NCBI GenBank assembly: GCA_020216655.1
Contig: JAIWNU010000025.1
Coordinates: 1-18,712, forward strand
From: Treponema sp.
GTDB taxonomy: Bacteria > Spirochaetota > Spirochaetia > Treponematales > Breznakiellaceae
DNA: 18,712 nt
Direction: 5' to 3'
A program made the position numbers and the translations under genes. Shown one piece after another: positions 7,568-13,898 of the stretch (positions within the stretch are counted from its first letter, which is position 1; each line of letters starts with the position of its first letter). The notes below the pieces were generated by a model. It saw nothing but the letters and a program-made list of their open reading frames with translations, made no database searches and was not told the origin of the DNA.

Positions 7568-10141
7568 TTAATCCAGTAAAGGATTGTAGTCCTGATTCAT
7601 TGGATTAGTCGGTACATTGCCCTGGTTATTGTTTTTGGGGGCAGAATTATCCGCAGGTTTTTGTGATGGCAATGAATCAAGATTCAAAGTGGGCATTTTA
7701 AGCCTGTTTTGCAGCTCCGTATCATCAATATGTAACGTATCCTGCATCATTATATCCAGAGCCCGCTGTGTGTATTGGCTTCCTGCGTCATGAATGTCAC
7801 AGTATTTCTGCGGCTGCGTACCTTCCAAAAAGGTGAGGGTAATAGTACCTTCGTTACAGTAGGACGTGGGTAAGAGTCCCGATTTAGCGCAGACCGTCAC
7901 ATCTATAAGTCCAGTGGTGGGACGGACAAAATCCTTCATGGGAAGATCTCGGTGAACTTCCCTCATGTAATTTGCCCATACTGGTCCTGCAATTGTGGCA
8001 CCAGTCTGGGTAACCCCCAGGGAGTTGCCCGGTTTGTCAAAACCAAACCAGACGGCAGTTGTATAATACGGTGTATATCCCACGGTCCATGCATCAGCCC
8101 AGTTTTGGGTAGTACCGGTCTTTCCCGCAGCGGGGATCGTATATTTTTTCCCTTTGCTGTCCGTATAGGTGAATTTTGTACCGTAGCCAGATGCATAGGC
8201 CAAAGTACCGCTCTGTATAGTTTTTTGCAGCAGGCTTGTCATGACATAGGCTGTCTGCGGGCTAATGAGCTGGATTGATGAACCTTTTCGTTTTTGTTGC
8301 AGCCGCAGTTCCTTTTCAGGATCCAGGAATATTTTCCCGTTTCTGTCCTCCACCTGTAATATGGCTATGGGCGTGACTTCCTTCCCCTGGTTGGCAAATA
8401 CCGCAAAGGCCCGGGCCATTTGAATGGGGGCTACACTGATGACCCCGAGTCCCAGGGGATACAGGCGGGGAAAGGTTTTTCGCTTTTCTTCAGGATCCGT
8501 GATACCCAGGAGCAAAGCAGCCCGGTCAATGGCTGCATCAAAACCTATACCGTCAAGTATTTTCAGTGAAGGTACGTTCATCGACTGTGCGAGGGCGTAC
8601 CATAGAAGCACCGGGCCCTTCCATTCACCCTTATAGTTTAAAGGAATATAGGGAGTACCATTTTCATTATAAAAGACAACCGGAGAATCATAAATAAGAG
8701 AAGCTGGGGTATACTTTCGGGAATCGATGGCTGCTGAATAATAGAGGGGCTTAAAGGAGCTACCGGGCATTATTTTCCCTTGCACAGCTCGGATCAGCTG
8801 GTTGCTCTGATCGTATTTAGAGCCGCCGATCATAGCTTTTATATAACCCGTTTCGTTTTCTATGGAAACGAGGGCCCCTTCTACGGTATTTTTTTCCGCA
8901 ATGGTTTTTAATTTCCCGTAGGCTGTATTGGTAATGATTTTTACATCCTGCATATTGAATAGAAGCGCTGCCACGTCCAGTACCGGATTTAAGCGTTTTA
9001 CATACCGATCAAGGGCTTTTTGAGCATTTTTAGAGTCCGATGTGGCATGAATTTCATCTATCCCAAAGGCGAGTGACAAAAGATCGATGATAGGAACATA
9101 GAGGGCTTCGGCCTTGTCGAGTCTTGTAGAAATAGTTTTTTTGTATTCTTCATTTGCCTGGGCGAGTCCTACCGCCATTTGGCGATCCGCAGCGGCTTGA
9201 AAATCCAGGTCCAGGGTGGTTTTTACCGTAAAGCCATCCTTATAGATATCCAATGAACCGTAGAGCATGTTTTCAAGCTGGCGCCGCACATATTCGCTGA
9301 ACCAGGGAGCCTTGTCATCACGGGAAAAGTAAGCAGACGTAGAGACCCGGGTATAGTCATAATTAGCCCAATACTCTTCAAAGGATGCATCCGCTTCTTT
9401 GCGTGTTGTGTAGCCCAGCTCTACCATTTTATCGAGAACTGCTTTTTGCCGGTCCCGCGCAATGTTTGGATTATCCAGTGGATTGTACCGTGCGGGGCTG
9501 GAAAGCTGGATAACCAAAATAGCTGCTTCCGCCAAAGAGATTTCCCGCGCGCTGTGACCAAAATAGTACTTGCTTGCCGCTTCTACGCCGTAGGTGCCGG
9601 CGCCCATATACATTTTATTCAAGTACAGTTCTAGGATTTCATTCTTGCTGTACCGCCGCTCAAGCTGCAGGGCCCACCAGAGTTCTCTCAGTTTTCTGGT
9701 AATTGACCGTTCCGACCGGTCTAGATAGAGGGTTCCCGCAAGCTGTTGAGTAATGGTAGAACCTCCGCCAAGGTTTTTTCCTATAAGCTGTCCGACCACG
9801 GCGCGCATGATGGCTTTAAGACTGAACCCATGGTGCTTATAAAAATCGGGGTCTTCCCGGGCCAGTACCGCGTGAATAAGATGGGGCGGAAGTTCCTTGA
9901 GGGTTATTATTTCCCGTTTTTCTTCCGCGGAGAATTCGGTAATAACCCTGCCATTAATATCCAAGAGTTTGGATGGTAAGGCTGGTGAAAAATCGGTAAA
10001 ATTTTCCTGATTTTTTATATTTATCGTTTCTGCCACAAAGAGACCGACACCGATGCCCAGAAAGATCGCTGATAATAGAATAAGGATCGTCACAAGGCGC
10101 AGTATTGTTTTTTTGTGCGGTTTTTTTAAGGTTAATGCCAT
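7568..10141 (-). CDS. mrcA: Penicillin-binding protein 1A (bifunctional transglycosylase/transpeptidase)
   Basis: Numbering is from ATG 10139-10141 (857 residues). A KKPHKK cluster precedes one TM helix (about 14-37), anchoring the protein with the enzyme domains outside. The GT51 glycosyltransferase has EDPDFYKHHG (Glu96), GGGSTITQQLAG and RKLRELWWALQLER; the penicillin-binding domain has SSFK (Ser461-Lys464), SMN (520-522) and KTG (674-676). It should polymerise lipid II and cross-link glycan strands. About 90 helical residues (roughly 330-420) separate the two domains, and the tail is Asn/Pro/Gln-rich. The frame is open up to an ATG at 10216, but that start lies inside a strong terminator for the same strand (10184-10220), so I prefer 10141; no good RBS precedes it. 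The ParB-like gene follows 10 nt after the stop. Confidence 0.92.
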   Translation of the reverse strand: MALTLKKPHKKTILRLVTILILLSAIFLGIGVGLFVAETINIKNQENFTDFSPALPSKLLDINGRVITEFSAEEKREIITLKELPPHLIHAVLAREDPDFYKHHGFSLKAIMRAVVGQLIGKNLGGGSTITQQLAGTLYLDRSERSITRKLRELWWALQLERRYSKNEILELYLNKMYMGAGTYGVEAASKYYFGHSAREISLAEAAILVIQLSSPARYNPLDNPNIARDRQKAVLDKMVELGYTTRKEADASFEEYWANYDYTRVSTSAYFSRDDKAPWFSEYVRRQLENMLYGSLDIYKDGFTVKTTLDLDFQAAADRQMAVGLAQANEEYKKTISTRLDKAEALYVPIIDLLSLAFGIDEIHATSDSKNAQKALDRYVKRLNPVLDVAALLFNMQDVKIITNTAYGKLKTIAEKNTVEGALVSIENETGYIKAMIGGSKYDQSNQLIRAVQGKIMPGSSFKPLYYSAAIDSRKYTPASLIYDSPVVFYNENGTPYIPLNYKGEWKGPVLLWYALAQSMNVPSLKILDGIGFDAAIDRAALLLGITDPEEKRKTFPRLYPLGLGVISVAPIQMARAFAVFANQGKEVTPIAILQVEDRNGKIFLDPEKELRLQQKRKGSSIQLISPQTAYVMTSLLQKTIQSGTLAYASGYGTKFTYTDSKGKKYTIPAAGKTGTTQNWADAWTVGYTPYYTTAVWFGFDKPGNSLGVTQTGATIAGPVWANYMREVHRDLPMKDFVRPTTGLIDVTVCAKSGLLPTSYCNEGTITLTFLEGTQPQKYCDIHDAGSQYTQRALDIMMQDTLHIDDTELQNRLKMPTLNLDSLPSQKPADNSAPKNNNQGNVPTNPMNQDYNPLLD

Positions 10142-10148
10142 GTCCCTG

Positions 10149-10177
10149 AGCCTACGGAAGGCTTGCCTTTTTGTCAA
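10149..10177 (-). promoter_or_regulatory. Possible PBP1A promoter with palindrome in the spacer
   Basis: On the minus strand TTGACA (10177-10172) is followed after 17 nt by TAGGCT (10154-10149), a good -35 and a poor -10. The spacer holds the palindrome AAGGC-AA-GCCTT (10169-10158), where a regulator could bind. Transcription would begin at or next to ATG 10141, implying a leaderless or nearly leaderless mRNA. Confidence 0.35.
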
Positions 10178-10183
10178 GCGAGC

Positions 10184-10220
10184 AAAAAAAGGGGATGTCC
10201 TCAAGTTATTGGACATCCCC
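10184..10220 (-). terminator. Strong rho-independent terminator of the ferredoxin/M23/PEGA block
   Basis: On the minus strand GGGGATGTCC (10220-10211), a 10-nt loop, GGACATCCCC (10200-10191), then seven T (10190-10184). It lies about 95 nt after the PEGA stop codon; the 10221-10314 stretch between holds no gene I can support. The same stem recurs at 13692-13719. Confidence 0.85.
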
Positions 10221-10314
10221 TGCCGTAGTGGCTGTCGGAAGTATAGCGGTTTGGGAGGGGAACTATAGGTCCGACATTGATATCATCGGAATTAACCGAA
10301 ACTTCTTAACCATT

Positions 10315-11292
10315 TTATTCGTCTTTAATGTCCACATCGATGATAAGGGCGATCCGGTATGTTTTTCCCTTTTCTATTAAAAGCTGCTTAATTACCGAAT
10401 AATCACCAACCTGGAACCGCACCGTATGCAGCCCTGGTTCAACCAACTGGGACTGGCGCGGATTTGTCACCAGTGTGTCATCAAAAAATATCTTTGTGTT
10501 TTCTGGTGCTTCAAATACAAGCAGCGGTGTGGTGTCTCGTAAATCAATAGTTAGATCCGCAGTTTTTGCCCGTTCAATGAAAAAAGTACGGCTTTCGGTA
10601 CGGAAATCTTCCGAGACGATGCTCAGATGATGCTCTCCGGTCTTTAAAATCCTTTCTTTAGAATAATCTGGAATGACAGCCCCATCAATCAAAACGGTAA
10701 AGGGCCGGTCTTTCATAGCCTCTGGAGTTTTAATATTCAGCCTGAGGGCTCCCTCATCGGCCACAATAGGCCGGACAGTCAATACAAACTCCATAGTTTC
10801 CACTTCTTCTGATAATCCTTTAATAAGGGGCATGAGTCTCAGCACCAGGGGGAATGACTGGGGCGGAATGATCCCTGTCGGCACCGTTACATAGGGGCTG
10901 GTTTTTAGCCCATGGCCTTGACGAAGGGGAATCTGATAAACCGCCTGGAGTTTCGCGGGAATAATTTCAAAGGCAAGACGCTCAAGATCAAAATCGATGA
11001 CTCCAGGTTTTAGTATTTCTTTATTCCCTTTGTAGATAGAGAGTCCCACGCTGCTGCGGTATTTTAGGTAAATTTGAGGAACCTTAAGTTCAAGCTCTAT
11101 ACCTCTGAGAAAAGCTGCATCCTGTGTGAGGCTTACTACAACTGAATCGATGTAGGTAAGAGTGAGACTTTTACCCTCCGGTTTATGAGGAGAAACTTCG
11201 ATTGAACCCTTAAGGGTAGTCCTGAAGGTTTCTGCCTCTAAGGGGGCGAGAATGGATAGTAAACAAGCAAGGGCATAAAGCCTGACTTTCAT
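10315..11292 (-). CDS. Exported PEGA-domain-like protein
   Basis: The protein has 325 residues from ATG 11290-11292. The upstream M23 stop overlaps this start as TGATG, and AAAGGA lies about 8-9 nt before it; a TTG one codon earlier is less likely. Residues 1-20 form a signal peptide (MKVRLYALACLLSILAPLEA). Cleavage after LEA fits signal peptidase I; the Cys at residue 9 sits too early for a good lipobox. The rest is beta-rich. In the last 120 residues, stretches such as KTGEHHLSIVSEDFRTESRTFFI and FDDTLVTNPRQSQLVEPGLHTVRFQVGDYS look like PEGA repeats, small surface beta modules common in spirochaetes. No catalytic motif is visible. The one-base overlap with the M23 gene implies coupled translation, so a joint role at the cell envelope is likely; binding partner unknown. 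Confidence 0.62.
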   Translation of the reverse strand: MKVRLYALACLLSILAPLEAETFRTTLKGSIEVSPHKPEGKSLTLTYIDSVVVSLTQDAAFLRGIELELKVPQIYLKYRSSVGLSIYKGNKEILKPGVIDFDLERLAFEIIPAKLQAVYQIPLRQGHGLKTSPYVTVPTGIIPPQSFPLVLRLMPLIKGLSEEVETMEFVLTVRPIVADEGALRLNIKTPEAMKDRPFTVLIDGAVIPDYSKERILKTGEHHLSIVSEDFRTESRTFFIERAKTADLTIDLRDTTPLLVFEAPENTKIFFDDTLVTNPRQSQLVEPGLHTVRFQVGDYSVIKQLLIEKGKTYRIALIIDVDIKDE

Positions 11293-12260
11293 CAATTCTT
11301 TCCTTTCCCTGGCAGGAGCGGAGCTGGATCACGAGCCTTGCCTTCCTGCCGTAATTCAAAATGTAAATGGGGACCGGTTGTTTGTCCAGTCATTCCAACC
11401 GTACCAATAACTGTACTTGAACGTACATAACTCTGCAAGCTGGTTTGTATGCTTCCCAGGTGTCCATATACACTGGTCCACCCTCCTTCATGGGTGATAA
11501 TGATATAGTTTCCATATACTTCATCATAACCCACCTTGGAAACAACCCCATCTCTGCAGGGGTAAACGGGGGTCCCGACAGGGGCTGCGAGATCCAGACC
11601 TTCATGAACTTTAACAGTACCGGTGACTGGATTTTTTCTGAGTCCAAAGCTGCTTGTTATACGTACTTCCGGTAAGGGATAACGAAAGGCAGCGTTCAGA
11701 AAAAAGGCCCTTTCTGTACCACTGAAGCCCTGGTCGGGGAGACAATAGAGATCAAGTGGTTTCTCCTCTGGATATATCCTAAGCAAGAACGCATTTTTAT
11801 CTTTATATGCATTGGAAATAAGTTTTTCTAGCTCGGTTTCTGCCTTGAGCGGAACGAACAATGCGGGCAGTGAGGGAAGTAAAAGTTCTTTGCCTGGCTG
11901 CAGTAACGAAGGATGTTCAAGGCGGTTTAAGGTGGCAATGGTCTCATAGGGTATAGTACACCGTGATGCAATAGTGAATAGATCTTCCCCGTTTTTTACG
12001 AGGTATCGATAAACGGTTAATCCTTGGGCCAGCTTTTTTATCCCATCCGATTCTGAGCCTAGCAGTCCCTGCCGGTAGCGGGCCAGAAGCATGCGGTTTT
12101 CTTCCACATCCTGTTGATATTGGATAAATGCTGGGTCTGAATTGTTAAGGGCTGCTATGTGCGGATGACGAAATGAGGGGGCAGTATAGGCATTGGAGTA
12201 GGTTAAAAAGAAAAAGTTGAGGATACTCGCAATAATGGTAATCTTATGTTTATACATCAT
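11292..12260 (-). CDS. Exported LysM/M23 peptidase (murein hydrolase-like)
   Basis: The protein has 322 residues from ATG 12258-12260; the next codon (12255-12257) is also ATG. Residues about 1-25 form a signal peptide (basic YKHK, then IIASILNFFFLTYSNA). A LysM domain spans about 84-130 (YLVKNGEDLFTIASR... LLQPGKELLLPS). The M23 domain is C-terminal: HEGLD (His219, Asp223), GNYIIITHEGGW, YGHL (His267) and GPHLHFEL (His298, His300). The zinc and catalytic residues are present, so cleavage of peptidoglycan peptides is likely, perhaps as a septal or growth hydrolase. The frame is open upstream to 12458, but that part overlaps the ferredoxin gene and lacks an RBS. The chosen start also lacks a clear RBS, which leaves some doubt. 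The gene overlaps the PEGA gene by one base. Confidence 0.85.
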   Translation of the reverse strand: MMYKHKITIIASILNFFFLTYSNAYTAPSFRHPHIAALNNSDPAFIQYQQDVEENRMLLARYRQGLLGSESDGIKKLAQGLTVYRYLVKNGEDLFTIASRCTIPYETIATLNRLEHPSLLQPGKELLLPSLPALFVPLKAETELEKLISNAYKDKNAFLLRIYPEEKPLDLYCLPDQGFSGTERAFFLNAAFRYPLPEVRITSSFGLRKNPVTGTVKVHEGLDLAAPVGTPVYPCRDGVVSKVGYDEVYGNYIIITHEGGWTSVYGHLGSIQTSLQSYVRSSTVIGTVGMTGQTTGPHLHFELRQEGKARDPAPLLPGKGKN

Positions 12261-12330
12261 TGGCAAAAAAAAACCGTCCAAGCAAGGGCCAGGCCAGCAA
12301 AAGCGGCAGAGCCTTGACATGAACGGCTTA

Positions 12331-12350
12331 AAAAGGAACAGAACTTCCTT
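12331..12350 (-). terminator. Weak hairpin plus T-run after the ferredoxin gene
   Basis: On the minus strand AAGGAA (12350-12345) pairs with TTCCTT (12338-12333) around a 6-nt loop and the T-run continues to 12330. The stem is short and AT-rich and includes part of the ferredoxin stop codon. It may terminate partially and lower expression of the downstream M23 and PEGA genes. Confidence 0.3.
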
Positions 12351-12519
12351 AGCCAGCGATAATGGCTTTGGTGGGGCAAACCCCGGCACAGGCGCCGCAG
12401 TCCTGGCATTTATCAGGATCAATCCAGCGCATTCCGTCCTTTTCAGAAATAGCTTCAACAGGGCACTCGCCTTCGCAGGCGCCGCAGTTTACGCATGCAT
12501 CAGTTACCTTGTATGCCAT
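12349..12519 (-). CDS. 2[4Fe-4S] ferredoxin
   Basis: A small gene of 56 residues starting MAYKVTDACVNCGACEG. Two CxxCxxCxxxCP motifs are complete: Cys9, 12, 15, 19 with Pro20, and Cys38, 41, 44, 48 with Pro49. Size and motif spacing match clostridial-type bacterial ferredoxins, soluble one-electron carriers for enzymes such as pyruvate:ferredoxin oxidoreductase and hydrogenases. GGAGG (12530-12526, minus strand) lies 6 nt before the ATG, and a fair promoter is found at 12551-12580. No redox partner gene is in the window. The peptidase downstream on the same strand is functionally unrelated, so they may share a transcript only by position. The 161-bp stretch upstream is shared with the divergent lipoprotein gene. 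Confidence 0.95.
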   Translation of the reverse strand: MAYKVTDACVNCGACEGECPVEAISEKDGMRWIDPDKCQDCGACAGVCPTKAIIAG

Positions 12520-12550
12520 GAATAACCTCCAAATTAAGGTGGGATAACTG

Positions 12551-12580
12551 AAAATAGCACATTACTTATTTACTTTGCAA
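12551..12580 (-). promoter_or_regulatory. Probable ferredoxin promoter
   Basis: On the minus strand TTGCAA (12580-12575), 18-nt spacer, TATTTT (12556-12551). The expected start near 12544 leaves a leader of about 25 nt containing the GGAGG site, a sensible geometry. Confidence 0.5.
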
Positions 12581-12680
12581 GTACCCGGGGCTAACCGGAA
12601 AAAATAGGCTTATTAAACCATGGGCAATTGGAATTCAAGCTTCCATTAAGCTAGATTTGTACCTGGGAGAATAACATTGT

Positions 12681-13625
12681 ATGGTTTTATTACGCACTTT
12701 TAAAAAAACCTCCGTTTCAGTTTTATTGGGATTTGTAGTATTACTGTCTGGCTGCAGCAAAGATTCTTCGCTGTTTCAGGCTAGCCTAAAGGAAAGCCCG
12801 AAGAGCAGCCCTTTAATGACTGAAGCCGCACCAGCCCTGTCAAATCGCAGCGCGGTTCAAAGCAATAAAATGCTTGCCTCCGATGAAGCTTCACCGCAGG
12901 CAGCTCCTACAGCCAGTGGAATGAATCCTTCCGCGGTTATTCCTGAGGGACGAAAACTTATCTATACGGCCAGTATTACTATAGCTATTCCCAATGTTCA
13001 AAATGGGGCTAAAAAGTTAGAAGCCCAGCTTGTCAATTTTAAAGCCTATGTGGCTTCCCAAGATTGGTATGAAAATTCAGTAACCTACGAGATCAAAGTT
13101 CCCGTGGACCAGTTTGGCCCGCTCATGGAAACCTTAGGAGCTTCAGGCAAGGTACGCCGAAAAAACGTTCAGGCCCGGGATGTCACCGAATATTACTATG
13201 ATCTCGAAAATAGGGTTAAGAATAAGCGGATTTTGGTAGAACGATACCAGACCTATCTAAAAAATGCTAAAACGGTAGAGGATCTCCTGAATGTGGAGCG
13301 TTTCTTAAACGATGCAACTACGGAATTGGAAAGTCTGGAAGGAAATTTCCGGGGCCTTGTAAAACAGGTCGATTACGCCACAATCAATTTGACCATAGAG
13401 CCGGAAGTCTCAACCGGTACCGGTGAACCTAGTTTTTTTGACCAGCTTAAAAATCTGTTTGCAGCCTTTGGGGCATTTTTACAAACTGTTTTAGTTATAT
13501 TGATTGGCACTGTGCTGTATGGCGTGCCCTTGGTGCTCCTTGCGGCCCTGCTCTGGTGGCTGCTATTAGGCCGGATCGGGCTACTGCGCAAGCTCTTTGC
13601 ATTGGTTACTGCAAGGAAAAAATAA
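12681..13625 (+). CDS. DUF4349 lipoprotein
   Basis: The protein has 314 residues. The N-terminus is a lipoprotein signal: a basic stretch, a hydrophobic core and the lipobox LSGC with Cys25. A Ser/Ala/Pro-rich linker runs to about 88. The DUF4349 domain follows: RKLIYTASITIAIPNV, then YEIKVPVDQFGPLMETLGASGKV, the conserved DVTEYYYDLENRVKN, and a helical, coiled-coil-like part (about 177-230) ending in VDYATINLTIEP. A strongly hydrophobic segment lies at about 262-300, followed by a basic end (RKLFALVTARKK). This matches the usual DUF4349 plan of lipid anchor plus C-terminal TM. The function of the family is unknown to me. GGGAGA (12664-12669) lies 11 nt before the ATG. The gene diverges from the ferredoxin gene and seems to stand alone. 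Confidence 0.8.
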   Translation: MVLLRTFKKTSVSVLLGFVVLLSGCSKDSSLFQASLKESPKSSPLMTEAAPALSNRSAVQSNKMLASDEASPQAAPTASGMNPSAVIPEGRKLIYTASITIAIPNVQNGAKKLEAQLVNFKAYVASQDWYENSVTYEIKVPVDQFGPLMETLGASGKVRRKNVQARDVTEYYYDLENRVKNKRILVERYQTYLKNAKTVEDLLNVERFLNDATTELESLEGNFRGLVKQVDYATINLTIEPEVSTGTGEPSFFDQLKNLFAAFGAFLQTVLVILIGTVLYGVPLVLLAALLWWLLLGRIGLLRKLFALVTARKK

Positions 13626-13627
13626 AA

Positions 13628-13682
13628 ACCCAGGCCGCCTGGTCGCGACAGGGTCGATCTTCGGTTCACATAGAACCTGGGT
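13628..13682 (+). terminator. Structured 3' region of the DUF4349 gene, possible terminator
   Basis: ACCCAGG (13628-13634) pairs with CCTGGGT (13676-13682). Inside are CCAGG-CCG-CCTGG (13630-13642) and GGTTC-ACATA-GAACC (13663-13677), and these folds partly exclude each other. It begins 3 nt after the stop codon. No T-run follows on the plus strand, but the hairpin at 13692-13719, followed by TTTGTAATTT, could finish termination. Confidence 0.35.
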
Positions 13683-13685
13683 AAT

Positions 13686-13719
13686 AAAAAAGGGGATGTC
13701 CTTAATATTGGACATCCCC
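13686..13719 (-). terminator. Rho-independent terminator of tRNA-Pro, usable in both directions
   Basis: On the minus strand GGGGATGTCC (13719-13710), an 8-nt loop, GGACATCCCC (13701-13692), then six T (13691-13686). It lies 9 nt after the tRNA 3' end. On the plus strand the same hairpin is followed by TTTGTAATTT, so it may also stop transcripts of the DUF4349 gene. The 10-bp stem is identical to that at 10191-10220. Confidence 0.8.
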
Positions 13720-13728
13720 TTTGTAATT

Positions 13729-13802
13729 TCGGGCAAGGCGGACTCGAACCGCCGACCCCAAGTCCCCCAGACTTGTACGCTAACCACCTGCGCTATTGCC
13801 CG
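13729..13802 (-). tRNA. tRNA-Pro, anticodon GGG
   Basis: A complete cloverleaf reads on the minus strand. The acceptor stem is CGGGCAA/TTGCCCG (7 bp, with C1-G72 as usual for bacterial tRNA-Pro) and the D-stem is GCGC/GCGT. The anticodon stem is CAAGT/ACTTG with loop CTGGGGG, giving anticodon GGG at positions 34-36. The T-arm is GGCGG-TTCGAGT-CCGCC and the discriminator base is A. CCA is not encoded, so it must be added after transcription. It decodes CCC and by wobble CCU. Confidence 0.95.
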
Positions 13803-13813
13803 GAACGTGATGC

Positions 13814-13843
13814 ACCATAGCATAGGCGGCCCGTTTGTGTCAA
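13814..13843 (-). promoter_or_regulatory. tRNA-Pro promoter
   Basis: On the minus strand TTGACA (13843-13838), 18-nt spacer, TATGGT (13819-13814). The -10 ends 11 nt before the tRNA 5' end, a normal distance for a stable-RNA promoter with a short leader. Confidence 0.55.
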
Positions 13844-13898
13844 CAGTTGGTCTAAATGTGTTGTTCTTTTCCTCCCGTTTTGTGCTATCCTGTAGTAT

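Noticed and set aside
10221..10314. Small gene or RNA between the PEGA stop and the terminator
   Set aside because: There is no ORF with an RBS, and only a short CCGA/TCGG inverted repeat with a TGATATCA centre; it is best read as a 3' UTR.
12638..12657. Promoter of the DUF4349 gene (TTGGAA-18-TAGATT)
   Set aside because: The match is weak and the predicted start falls in the RBS, so it was not listed as a feature.
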